Positions 48,841 through 60,757 of a stretch of DNA of 64,000 nucleotides are shown here, one piece after another. The notes under the pieces were generated by a model. The model worked only from the letters and a program-made list of their open reading frames with translations. It did not search any database and was not told the origin of the DNA. The DNA is from Paragonimus skrjabini miyazakii. Lineage: Eukaryota > Platyhelminthes > Trematoda > Plagiorchiida > Troglotrematidae. The stretch is from positions 62,001 to 126,000 of the forward strand of contig JTDE01000123.1 in NCBI GenBank assembly GCA_014338405.1. The letters are read 5' to 3'. Each line of letters starts with the position of its first letter. The stretch's first letter is position 1. The translations under genes were made by a program, and so were the position numbers.

Positions 48841-51098
48841 CTGTAGAAATCGTGCAGAAACACAGTCTTGCTCAGGGTTCTAGGTGGTAATCAATTGTTA
48901 CAAAGTAGAAACAGTCATGAAACCAACGGTGCTTCTGATGAATTTGATCACCGACCAGTATAACATGATAAACATTTTACTGTAAGTACTTGATATATTG
49001 TGACCCACTTGGTCATCCCCAAACTAATAACAGTACTGAATAATATGTCATCTATCTACTTGTTTCGGATCAACCTGTACTCATGGACTGAACGTCAAAG
49101 ACAACAGGATGTAAACACAAAATTGTAGCCATTCGTCTAGCAAACTGCAAATGGTGACATATGAATATATGCTAAATACCAAAGATCTGGGTGCAAGGAA
49201 TAATTACATGCAAATGTAAAATGGAACATAAGCTACAAGTGGTTCTGCTATGGGTCTTCAAGTAATTTGAAGTGTGTTGGAAAATACACACTTCATAAGA
49301 AAATAAAATAGGTTCTACTCACTCCTTCTACAGTAAAATGTGAACACCTGCTTTTGGCATCCAACTAGTTGACGTTACTACTGGCCCCCATACAAAATTT
49401 TACAAACCGTTTATTCATACTGAAGTGATTAAAGAAGCTGTGAAACCGACCGGGACATAATCGTATGTCCACCTATGTGACCAGGCAACGTCAATCCACT
49501 ATACATGGGGCTCATGAAATATGAGCCACATCATCTGCTTCAACAGAATTGTAATGCGGTGGAACTGGGTTGTGCACATCATTTCTGCCAGATATCTTTA
49601 GTCAAAAATTCTTGTTGTTATTACAACCGGTGTAATGCTGAATGGATTTTAAAATGCTAGTTTTTGGCTTTCAGTTAACTTAGCCTATGGGAAAATACCA
49701 AAAGAATGTGAACGGTAAAATATTCGGAATACAGTTTCGTAAGTGACTCTTCTTTACGGACGTATAAAGATGTAGAATAGGACTATCTTTATGTAAATGG
49801 TGGAGGCGTTGGGCCAGCTGCCTACTAAATTTTACAATAGGAGTTTCTTATACAATAAAGAACATACCTACTCTGTGAGATTCGCAGAAAATCATGGAAG
49901 GAATGTCCAAATATTGCGGCCGGTTTGATTACTGAAAGATATGGTATACAGTTTATCTCCCTCACAAACAAATTTAGCCTATTTTGCAAGATTTTATTCT
50001 GTGAAAGCTCCATTGAACAACTTATGTTTGTTGACGAAGCGAAATTTAATCAGAACTGCATTGACGCCTGCAGATGTAGTTAACAGGATCTTAAAATGGA
50101 AATGATGTGTTTCGGTAACAAACTCTACAGCAAGCAGTCATGAATGTTTCGTAAACCACTTTCACCTAAATGGCCTCCAATTTACAACTTAATTCCAATT
50201 ATTATATCACATAACTGTTCCTTTCTAGACCATTTTTCAAACACCCGAGGCTACCTTACGAAAAAAAATATACAAACACTTTAAGACATAAGGTTATAAA
50301 ACTAAGATGAAGATTACCCTCAGCGATACTCGCTATGTCAGGTAAATGTGTAGGAAAACGTTGTGTGGAGATTGTTAGAGAAATAATTGCTCCCAAAGAA
50401 CAACCTTCCAAAGACACTTTTGATTATCTTGAGAACATTTCTAATTTTCACCAACACTCTCATGAAAATTATATTCCGGTGTTTTAAATCCGAAATTGTT
50501 TGTAATGGTTCAGAAAGTATACAAATTCTGAAAAATCAGAATGACATGTTACACGAGAAGGGGAAAACATGTGGGCGATAATTCCAGTGGTATTTAGCAT
50601 GACAATATCTCTTAGAAAGTAATCTTCGTCAACTGTTACTAACCTGACTTTTCATAAATGAACCGAATATAGATGGTTTTCGTTTAGAAGACATTTACTG
50701 AAATACTCTTATCAAAACTGCATGATCTTCGATGTTTCCCGACGTTACTTCATCAGAAGTATATTGAACTAGTAACCCAAACTGAAGTAATTTAGAATAC
50801 TACTCTGTTAGGTCATACTCTAACTTATGACATCTTCAGATAACTTGGAAGTTCTAGGCCGTTTTCTTTAGAAGTGACCTAGAGTAAAATCCATCACTAT
50901 GCATATAGTGATTATCTATTTCTTGCCAGTTTTCTAAAAAGCAGATGGGTTTAATATTTTCTACAAATATGACCTTAAAAGAGGTGGTATTTAATTCTAT
51001 AAGTTATACCTTCAGCTCGAATCTGCGAAGGCATGTGGGAACAAAAACAACTTTTGAAAGAATACAGCTAAAAATAGCAGACTTAGAATTGTTTTCAG
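48841..51098. other. Gene-poor stretch
   Basis: No gene or element recognised. Confidence 0.35.
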
Positions 51099-51220
51099 GT
51101 TTCAGAGTCGGGGATGCGAATCCCGAAGACAGCTCCCGTAGTAAAAGGCTCTGGTATCATTTCATTGATCATCTGGAATATCTGGTTGAATCTAAACGTA
51201 ACAGACCAAGAGTGAAGTGA
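51099..51220 (+). CDS. Possible terminal exon, protein unknown
   Basis: Within the 91-codon plus frame 50945-51220, a good acceptor (AGAATTGTTTTCAG|GT) lies at 51098. Downstream, the reading gives FRVGDANPEDSSRSKRLWYH, then FIDHLEYLVESKRNRPRVK and a TGA. The part after the acceptor is charged and protein-like, while the part before it is not, which supports a real exon border. No family is recognised. An alternative acceptor at about 51017 (TATACCTTCAG) would lengthen it. Confidence 0.28.
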
Positions 51221-52029
51221 ACGGAAGATCTTGATGACTCACTCAATGCACTTTAGAAAAACTTAAAATCAATATGAAAAAAAAATAAAATGCTCAATGT
51301 GGCAGTGTATGAACTGTTAATGATCCAGATTAAGGTACGATTAAAGATCTAGGCTTCACTGCCATCACTAAGCAAACGTGTACATTTTTGTTAGATGCGA
51401 TATTGCTTCCGACAGAAACTGAGTTTGTATGATAAAAACGAAAGGCCTTCAAAACAGTTTACCAAAATTGTAGCTGCTCGAACAATGTCCAAGCTTCTCC
51501 CAAATTATACTGTGATTACTGTTTGCTAGCCAGCTGACGAGTTGCCAAATAACTACTCTGTTCAATCTGGGGACTTGAAACTGGATTGTCGGGAACTGAA
51601 AACGGGGCAACCCGCTCTGACTAACAATGCTTAATCCCTTATATGACAATGTTAGACCGCAGATTACAAAAGTAACCTTTTGAGATCAATCACATCCGGG
51701 CAATGAAAGCTAACCCCATCCAATAATTTCACTGGAACTGTTCACAGAAATGTAATAACTCATGTCACCACAGGAAGTGCTGGCAAATGAGCGCGAGACC
51801 AGCTTTAGAATGACTTACAGGTTTAAGGTATCTAATGGAAAGACATACATGCCGTGACATCACTTCAACAAAAGTGTGTTGAGCAAACCTATGCTTATTT
51901 TGTATAGAAGTTGATAAGTTCCGTTGGATTGCCTTCACTTAAATGAAAACTCTGAAAAGTAACGGTAGTTTCAGAATGGTCTAATACCTCATATCAGATT
52001 GTATTTCGTCTTACCCACAATGATATGGT

Positions 52030-52155
52030 AGTCGGATATTACGGGTTGTGGGGACATAAATTGTTAATGGGACCTAAAGTAAACCACAACCTACTTCCTT
52101 GTGGTTGCGGGATTTCAACTGATCTCATGCTTTTATGCGACAACCATGTTGACCA
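52030..52155 (-). mobile_element. tRNA-derived SINE (family A), left member of second head-to-head pair
   Basis: The minus strand reads GCACAATGGTCAACATGG (box A region), TTGTCGCATAAAAGCATGAG and CAGTTGAAATCCCGCAACC (box B region). This matches family A up to box B. The 3' half is too diverged to delimit, so the outer boundary is approximate. Confidence 0.45.
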
Positions 52156-52280
52156 TTGTGCAAGCAATATGGTCGTCTCCGGAAAGCCTGATTGGAGCTC
52201 AATATCCGACCCTAGCAAAGATATGCACTACTGACAGGCTCTAACAAGAGATGACTCAGTGGTAAAGCTTCTTTTCTAAA
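52156..52280 (+). mobile_element. tRNA-derived SINE (family A), right member of second head-to-head pair
   Basis: The plus strand reads ATTGTGCAAGCAATATGG, GGAGCTCAATATCCGACC, ATATGCACTACTGACAGG, CTAACAAGAGATGACTC and a CTTCTTTTCT end. The order is that of family A, closest to the 15841 copy. Confidence 0.4.
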
Positions 52281-54960
52281 GGGGTTAGCTATTCTGTCGA
52301 AATGTAAAAGTTGCAATCAATGCATGTCAGTCAAATTTTTTTACCATTTCTTTACACTCATCAGTAAACTAGTGCAATGGTTCATCCACGTCGACCATGC
52401 AAGTCTTTGTTTTATGTCTACCACATCAGCATTGGATTATTTCACAAACGACTGGCCAGCAATCAATATAGTGAACCGTTTTTAAGGTCAGTCGTCATTA
52501 TTAGGTAGCTGGGGGGTAAGAGACCGTTATGTAATCCAATCTTTAGTATAAGTCCCCCCTTAGCTTTCTGTTATATGGAATGTCAGATTAGTTATGCGTG
52601 ATTTACAAGGACTAGATTATGAACACTGCAGCAGTTGTAAAACGTGCTTAAGTGTTTTGCCCACAAATATTCACGCCCGTATCCAAACATGATCGTACGT
52701 TTTCTCAGTTGAATGGAGTATATCACAGAATACATTTACCAATTTGAACATGGAAATCGAAATAGCAGTGGCAAAAAACTATTTTCCACTGTTCCTTCAC
52801 CTTCAATGAACCGACAGACCTCGTACCTTAAAGAAATACTTCTGTCATATACTCACAGTGAACATAAGGGCTTACGGATATACTGACAGAGTTGTGTTGG
52901 AATTACCCTTCGGCTCACTACTAACAGAGATTAGTTTTAACTAATCAAAATCCCAATTTACGACTAGTAGTTGGGGTCTTCATGTATACTGCAGGTGTGA
53001 TAACAATATGTCTGTAATCCTAACCTTTAACAAAAACCTAATTACTGTCCAACACAGTTTTATTGCTAGGTCTGCGCAGAAACGTTTCGCCTAGGAATTG
53101 GAAGTGAACATTGTAATGAAATTGGACTGGAGTGGTCTCTTGATTGGAGAAAGTTCAGCCAATCGGTGTTCGCGTACAAGCTGCTACAGGGCTGGCGCCA
53201 ACTAATCATAGACGTCAGTCACCTGCTGTTGAATGCGTATCTGTTTCAAACAACCGAGTTACCAGATGCAAGGTCGTGGAACAACACAGCAACAAACTGG
53301 CCAATCAAAACGTGAGGATATCTGTCGTTTAATAGCAGTCGTAAATACTGTTGTTCTTCCACAAAAAGCTGCAATTTTTTCATTAAATTGAGATTGCTTA
53401 GTGCTGCTCAGATTGTTGTTCTGATTTTTCCCGATTGAGTAACACAGTACGTAACAAACACTGTGTACCTTTCCGAAGATGTACCTGATCGGGCAGGTCT
53501 GATCACATTGTGAAGGTTAGTAAGCCATAACCCAATAGACTAAGAAACCAATCTCTTTCAGGAACCAATACGGTTTTGCTCATAGTTAGACAATCGCCAT
53601 AAGAAAAATCCTTTCGGAGAATTCAATAGGAGTAGATCTATAAACCAGTGCAAACTATTGAGGAAATCGATTTATTGTGAAAAAGTCTACCATGAACACG
53701 GTTTCCGAAATCCCACACCATAGAATTGGCGAGATTGAAAAGAAACTGGTACATATCGAAGTTCCGTTTGCAGACAGCACTTTAATGGAACAGTTTGCTG
53801 GATGCACTTAAAATTTCTTCGCACTTCGCTACCCAGCAGCAACAACGGATGTTGACAAATCAGTCCTATGTGCTCCACTTACCAGCACCACCCAACTTTT
53901 TACTGAGTGGAAAACCTCCACAGTTTTTATGATCAGTTGAAATGTTGAAATTTCATAATACACTTAGCGTTTGAGGAATTGACCACAATAAGGTTGCACA
54001 ACTCTAATCTGTACTCGGAAAATATTTTACATGGATACATTATGCCTTTTTTTCGAAGGCTTAGCCAATAGTAATATCACCAGAAAGTTTCCACCCCTAG
54101 AACAATCAAGTGAGTTAGATATGATCGACGTTACGTAACGCAATTTCTGTTACCAGTGATTCTAGCCCATACGCTCAAATGGTTACTAATCAATCTGCAA
54201 ATGGTATGCGATCGAATGAAATGACCTACAAACTGATGTATTAGATTTGGAAAGTAGCAGTAGAAACTAATAACACATGGCTAAAATTCGCAAATCTACA
54301 GTTTCTCATAAGTTACAACCAGCTAACTAAATATTTCTGAAACTCTGTGTTTGGAGAAAACAATAATAATGTTTCGTGGCTCTGTATGCTCAAAAGATTG
54401 GCAAAGGTTACAGAAGTGATCAGAAGTTTTGTCCTGAAGAAAACTGAATTCATCAATTGTTATCTTACAAACATGCCCCACAACTTCTGTAAATTAAAGA
54501 CAATCAAAAATTGTAAACAAAAAGGGAAGACTTTTTCGTGTACGCTCAAGGATTAGTTTGTTCCTTCGTGTCAGTTACAGACATGAACTGATAGCAAAGC
54601 GGATGACGGAATAGGTGCGTACAGCAAAACAGTACAGTTTATCTAACTTTCAGCCATAGCTGCGTTCTAGAATTGTGTGTGTTATATTTGAATATTTGAC
54701 TTTTTCCCAGTGCACTAAGAAACGAGATAAATAGTGCAGTTGGCTAGTTGGATGCGGATTGGTAATAAGCAGATGAGTAAGTTATCCGTTGTCATGCGTA
54801 CAGTAATCGTTCAGTAAGTAAGATGGATGGAATGCGACCAGTCAATTCGTATTGGGTCCACACAAGCAAACTAGTGGCAAAGGTAGTGTGAGTACAGTAT
54901 GAAAGTTTGGAAAACACGGAGAGTTTAACGACAAAGAGGTGAAGGATCAAAAATGAAAAT
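52281..54960. other. Gene-poor stretch with one weak exon candidate
   Basis: 53159-53311 (+) reads GVRVQAATGLAPTNHRRQ and VSNNRVTRCKVVEQHSNK between an acceptor-like AAAGTTCAG and a donor-like AAAAC|GTGAGG. No family is recognised and confidence is low. The remainder holds nothing recognisable. Confidence 0.25.
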
Positions 54961-54964
54961 ATAA

Positions 54965-55447
54965 TTAATACTTGGACTCTGTATGATGGGTTACCAAGAC
55001 ATTGTTGAGTTCACTACCATCTGCTTCTGGACACATAAAGGTAGTATCTTTGGGTGCATAGTTAACGTCTTGGTAAAAGCCGAAGTGCGTTCGTTTACAG
55101 TTTGACATATAAAACAGAAAGTGTTCTATGGAATTATTGTGCGATCGGATTCCGGTATGCTTTTGTGACATTCCCAGCCATTTTGAATGTTTTCCGATAA
55201 AACCCACGGAGCGACCGTTTTGTTTGATGAAACTGAGTTCTTCGGGCATATTTTCATCTGAACGGATTTTACGAACGTTATAGCATAATGTTCGCACGAA
55301 ACCATGTTTGTACGTAATTGGTGCAACGCAGTGAAACAGAGTAGCTACCCAGTCCACGTCATTGGATACTTCAAAGAAGAGAACCATACTAACGCCAGAC
55401 ATCCAACAGTGGCGACTAGTTATTGCTGTTGATTGATTAGTAAACAC
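54965..55447 (-). pseudogene. PLE relic: post-RT linker region
   Basis: A 160-codon minus-strand frame. Residues about 44-90 read PITYKHGFVRTLCYNVRKIR, then SDENMPEELSFIKQNGR and VGFIGKHSKW. This is the PLE connector between RT and GIY-YIG: xxYKxGLVRTLxxRxxxIxS...EELxxIK...NGxxxxFIxKxxK. In the neighbouring frame, just upstream, YPMTWTG followed by FTALHQLRTN supplies the TWTGxYxxFxxxxxxxY part, so a frameshift near 55330 splits the connector. No RT catalytic motif or GIY-YIG core was readable. The whole piece is old and non-functional. Confidence 0.6.
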
Positions 55448-55523
55448 AATATATTAGGGTGCCAGCCGTTGAGGTGCGTGCACGTAGATTCACTGACTGT
55501 TTTATCTAGCCGTTGTGTATTTG

Positions 55524-55565
55524 GCCTGTTAATGAATAACTGAAAACGAGTTTGTTTGTTACATT
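55524..55565 (+). repeat. PLE 3' tail fragment, opposite orientation
   Basis: Plus strand GCCTGTTAATGAATAACTG, AAAACGAGTTTGTTTGTTAC; same family as the tails at 795-835 and 46693-46722. It sits upstream of, and inverted relative to, the PLE linker at 54965-55447. Confidence 0.55.
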
Positions 55566-55619
55566 GCGCAGTTGAAAATTTGTGGTTCCTATACCCTTCC
55601 CATTTATGACACACAATTC

Positions 55620-58195
55620 AATACAAACCATGGACAGCTACAGGTAAGATCGGTTAACTGAGTCAGACCTGACACGAGTCTCGTTTGCAACTTGTTGCAC
55701 TGTTGCTTATGTACAATAACTGAATATCCTAAGTGATAAAAGCAAGTTGGTCCTTTACTTTACTTTACCGGTAGTTTGTGTGATCTCTACCACCTACCCT
55801 TATGTCACCTAATCAATGGTTCAGCGGATCCAGCACAATTCAGCTGATGCCGGCATGCTGTCTGACAACTGCAGCGAAATATACTTAAATGTGGTAAGCA
55901 TAGGATACTAAGATACGCCAGTTAGTTAGGCAAAGTACCGACGCAAACTAAGCTAATGCAGGATAGTATGAAAAACAGTTAGTCGAAGAATCACCGGCGT
56001 TAACCTAAGTTCACGAGGGTGATCAATTTGTAGATCATGTACATGTTTTGAGGATGCACACAATCCAGAATAAGAGTTGTACTTTTCTGTTGGAGATAGG
56101 TCTCTTGACCAGTGCTAACTTTTTCTATCCGTTGAAACTGGGAAGATCGATTGACGATTAAGACAACTACTGACGAAGAGGGCTTCCATATGTACAGTAC
56201 TGTCTCACGATAAGTGACGTGTGGCGCATAGACTGACCCCAGGTTTGTCATATTTCGATGACACTAAAAAACGGAAGTTGGTCAGCCTTTGTCAGCTATG
56301 GAAGCCTTCTCTCGTTGTGTAGCAGGATCACTCTCAATAAAACATGCGCCATATTAAGTCCCTGAGACACTTAGTAATGGGTTATATTATCCCGTGACAC
56401 AAGCATTAGAGCTTGCCACAGCTACGGCGAAATGGTGAGTGCAATAGAAATTGCACAGTTCTGGCACTTACATCTTAATTGAAAGTGTGGTGGTAAGAAT
56501 GCATAGGAATATTTCCAGGCACTTTTAATTCCGTACGTTGGGATTTAATCAAAATGCTTTCTGCTGGTCATCCGAAGATCTCATTCACCTATTAGCCAAT
56601 AATATGTGTATTATTGAACGTTGCCAACTGAAGCTGACAGTACTCGGTTAAGCAATGAAACAACACACTAGGTTCAAGATCCAAAGGTTTAACAACGAAG
56701 TCCTCTGTTTGCTGCCCCATCATTATAAATCATGCTCGATAATGCGATCTCATGGTACCGCATTATCAATTGGTCGTCTTTTTACTGAGTTAAGGTACAT
56801 CACTGAACAGGAGTCAAATAATGACAGAATATCCAGGACAGACGCAGTATAAAAGTGTTCAGAAAATTTGAACGTCGTGTTTCACACGATTTTAACCAAT
56901 AAACTGATACTACTACAATGTTTTGACCGAATTCTGATACTCTACGTTTCAAACTCCTCAGGTGGTCTTAGTAGCGGGTGTTGTAACAGAATTAATCCCG
57001 AGTAGTCTTTTATTGTAGAATTGATCATACTCTCATTGTGGGTTTTCTTCACGCACATACATTTATTCAACTTCCCAACTCAACGTCGTCACTCGTGTTT
57101 GCACATTCTAGTTGATCGCCATTTGATTTGACCTCTTCTGGTCACCATTCTGAGCTTACGGTAATTTTTCTAGAGGATACTCAATTTCAAAGAGTTTGGA
57201 CTTCTGATGGAACTGAATCCAAAAACAGAAGCAGCATACCCAGACGTGGTAAATGTTTTGCCAGTTGAGCGACGAAGTCCAGAAGGAAGCTTAGAATCAG
57301 CACATTTGAACTTATTTACATATCCAATCTACTGTCATATGAAATCCATCGAAATAATCTAGCAGATTGACAGCCTAAGCTGGTTTTCTCAAGTCAACTT
57401 GTTACTAGGCGGATGAACGACTGAGTGTGACATGTATGGTTGACTGCAAAACTGTGATCGGATGTATGATGGGTACTGGTCAGAAGTGGCACCAGTTGAC
57501 GGTATCTACAAACAAATATCAAAAACGCATGACAACAACAACAATTGCAATATCTGCTGTGAGTGAATGGACTTTCTGTACATACAAGTATATGCCATTA
57601 CGCGGAAGACCTGAACGAATGTAATACAATTTGCAACTATTTTTCATTGGGCCGATTGAGCACTTCAAATCACTTTGCTCATTCTTTTTTCAATCCGATG
57701 TACTTACTGATCAAATGAAACGTACCTGTGAGTTCACTTTAAGCTTCTACTAAAGTCCCTGGCCAGAATTCACCCTCTGAAAAATCATTCTTCAATTAAA
57801 ATAAATTGATTTCTATTACGTTGTTATGCCCTGTTTGGGTAACATTTTCTCTCCCTATGCTACAACTTTAGCGTTTGCTACTATCTCACCCTGTCTGAAT
57901 TACACTGGTTCTAGTGTAGCCAACTGAATTCAGCAGTGACAAATGGATTCTAGTAAGAACCATTTAACGTGACCTTCGTCGAATTACACATCTATATCGC
58001 AGTTGGTTTACAGGCTGTACACCTGCATTTCTTGTCACACACGTTGACAGGCAAAATCACCAGGCTACCTGCAGTGCTCACCCTAACTAGCCGTTAGGGT
58101 CATCATTGCCATCACTGCTGTATCGTAGATTCCCTCCACCCCTGGGCGTTCGTCAACGATTCCATATGTCAACGAATGGTGTGTGTGTGTGGACG
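55620..58195. other. Gene-poor stretch
   Basis: No recognised gene. The minus frame 56000-56251 (with QFQRIEKVSTGQETYLQQK) and the plus frame 56655-56852 have protein-like composition but no family and no clear exon borders. Confidence 0.3.
58178..58192. repeat. (GT)n microsatellite
   Basis: Short alternating GT run. Confidence 0.85.
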
Positions 58196-58199
58196 TCAC

Positions 58200-58311
58200 C
58201 CTATCATCTGTTCAATGATCGAAGGCTCCGATCCATCAGTACGACAATGCACACCAGAGTTGTTGACGGGTTTGACACAAGCGTTTCTTGTACCCTTGTC
58301 ACTCACACCTC
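58200..58311 (-). CDS. Possible exon, thrombospondin type-1-repeat-like
   Basis: A minus-strand exon candidate with a good acceptor (TTTACTGTTCACTCCAG|GA, exon from 58311) and a donor-like ATAGG|GTGACG at 58200; a TGA follows at 58196 if it is not spliced. In the fitting phase it reads (G)GVSDKGTRNACVKPVNNSG, then VHCRTDGSEPSIIEQMIG. TSP1 repeats contain CGGGxxxRxRxCxxPxxxxGGxxCxGxxxE, and the order R-x-x-C-x-x-P-x5-x-C-x6-E here is similar, with two extra residues before the first Cys and no final Cys. The W-x-x-W half would be in a preceding exon that was not found. TSP1 proteins are secreted or transmembrane adhesion proteins. Confidence 0.27.
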
Positions 58312-58599
58312 CTGGAGTGAACAGTAAATCGTTTGTCTTGCATGGATATACGTGAATATACGTGCCTGTTTGGCTGTCACCGTATGGCGTCTGATAGCCT
58401 TGAGAACGGAAGTTGGTGAGCGGATGCACCCAGTTATCAATAAATAGTGTGATGGCGACGTAAACTGAGGAGTTAGCACGGAGCTGAGATCCATTCTGAA
58501 TCCTATCCAGCCCTGACTGACGGTGAGGGGATGGTAGCACATATGGGAAACGGAGGCTGAAAAAGTGTTGATCTTGCACAAAATTAATCAATGAACTTT

Positions 58600-59774
58600 A
58601 GACAATCATCACAAGGATAATGTGTACTGACAGTAGTATTTATCTAGCTTGGAGTCACTTTAGTATCACATTTGTCTCGGATCACAGATGGTTCCCGGTA
58701 CGACCAATTAATATGGTGCACGATTTGTTAAGGGAAATGAGATCATCCTTGTAAGAGTGTGCTACAGTACGTAAAACAGTTCGGATGAGCGTCCGATAAG
58801 GTACAGCTTGAACAGATTCCCAAACTCAAGAACTCGCTATACCTGAAGGTCTCCGTAACGTTAAGGAACTTGATAACATGTGTCAAAATACATTAGATTT
58901 ACAAAGTCGCCAACAGTATGGGAAAACAAAATGAAATCATCCGTCCAGTACGAGGCATGACCGACGACGATTAACTTCTCTAAACAGGACTGTGAAATGT
59001 GCTAGTTTCAGAAGTGCATACATGCAGGTTCAAGGTCACTGAAAGGACCAATCTCTGGACTATTCCTACTTGGCTATCGAAAAGTTCTACTACTCGTCTG
59101 AATTGCCAGAGCATTTAAAAAGAACAGTGGCCTACAGAAAGGCTAGTAGCTAACTCGGCAGAATGGAAACAAAGGAAAACTGGTGAATGGATGAAGGGTG
59201 CACAGACAGGTCAGCTAGTGCTGGTCAATGAATTTCACATAGAATCACAATATTCTTTGTATTAGGGCGGACTTCAAAAATATCTGCAGAAAATTTTACG
59301 ATGAGTCTTCAGATTAATTGCAATACGTGAAGCAGCGTCCATGTTAAATAGTTAGCTGGTGTGCGAACTCCGAAAACCCAACACAGAATATCATTTGTTG
59401 ATGGATACACTTAACAAGTGGAAGTGATTGTGCGAGGTTATTCCCTACTAAATAACATCTAGTAAGCTAGGTATAGAGGAGGATTGTTAAGCCAGAAACC
59501 ATTGATCAGCTCTCACAACATTCAATACGGTTTGTCAGTAAATCCGTAGACAGGACGAAAAAGACCATAACAGTCATTCGGGGTGGATCGTAACAATCCA
59601 CTGTTTGCATTGATCTGGCTTGCGTACATGATGGATATGTATTCAATCATTTTGTGAAGTGTGCAATCGAATTATTAGTATGGAGTAATGGATTTCTGCT
59701 TAATCAAAATGGCTGCTCGTCATTCATATTAGTCACAATTTTCTCACTTCCATAGACTTCACAGACAGACCTTT
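58600..59774. other. Gene-poor stretch
   Basis: No gene or element recognised. Confidence 0.35.
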
Positions 59775-59915
59775 CGAAAAGAATCGCTAGACTTAAGTTT
59801 CGTTCTCGTTATGGCTTTTTGGTAGTGCATCTACTCGTCAAGGCCGGGGTTAGAACACTGGCCACGTTTTCATGAGGAAACCGTGCTAACCACTGCGCCA
59901 ATGACCTCACATTAG
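59775..59915 (-). mobile_element. tRNA-derived SINE (family A), best-preserved copy
   Basis: The minus strand runs CTAATGTGAGGTCAT, TTGGCGCAGTGGTTAGC (box A, 59885-59901), GTTCTAACCCC (box B, 59846-59856), ATGCACTACC, GAACGAAACTTAAGTC, CTAGCGATTC and CTTTTCGAAAGG. Both Pol III promoter boxes are at tRNA spacing. It serves as the reference for the other family A copies here. Confidence 0.75.
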
Positions 59916-60757
59916 GCACGACGAAATTATCAGTTGCAAACGCTCAGGCACATTTGCTTGAGAGAAATGTTGGGAGTGTCCGACCTCCTCCAGAAGAGGC
60001 ACAATAGTTATCCTATTATCTCCAGTCTACAATAAGGACTTACTCTCAAGATGCATTCGTTAAGTAGTTTGATTGATGTGAGCTACAGGCCACTCAAGGA
60101 TAATTGCAGCTATGTCAATATTATTAAACTTCTCAGCCAGCCTCTTTCGAAAAGGGGTGCTTGACTGGATGTTAGCTCCTGCAGGGATTCATCAGTAAAG
60201 TGTACTAATTCAAATTATTGTTTAGAATATCTCTATTATCCTCTACTGTTTGGCCAGACAGAACGGACCGTAAATGGAGCCAACCACGAAAACAAGGCTT
60301 GCCATTTTGTTATCCTGTTAACTACTACTATTAACCAGAGAAACATAACAATGTGATTGTTAATTCAATATTTTTGACATCCACTTCCATCAATGGCAAA
60401 ATTTTTTTGAAGCTTAAGAACGCGTGAAACTCCTGCAATTATTCTAGGCACCAACTTTATTTCATAGTCTTGGACTTTCGAAACCACGTACTCATTTACA
60501 TCTCAATTATTTTTAAGAAAATGCTTCCGCAAATAAGACCTGAAACAAAACGTGCTAACCACCTACCTATTAATCATGTGGCTTTTTAAAAGTTCACCAT
60601 GATCTTACTCGAGAACTACCGGCGAACTAAAGATTGTAGGGGATCTACCGTGTTCGTAGGATGTTGATAGATAAGTTCATTTTGGATTTCGATCGAGTAT
60701 TGTAATCTTTTAATTGTAGTTTCAAGATTTTTCTCTTTCAGATTTGGTGGTAGTATA
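59916..60757. other. No gene recognised
   Basis: Near 60149-60190 a short CTTTCGAAAAGGGGTGCTTG stretch resembles the SINE 3' end at 59775, possibly a tail fragment. Otherwise nothing. Confidence 0.3.
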
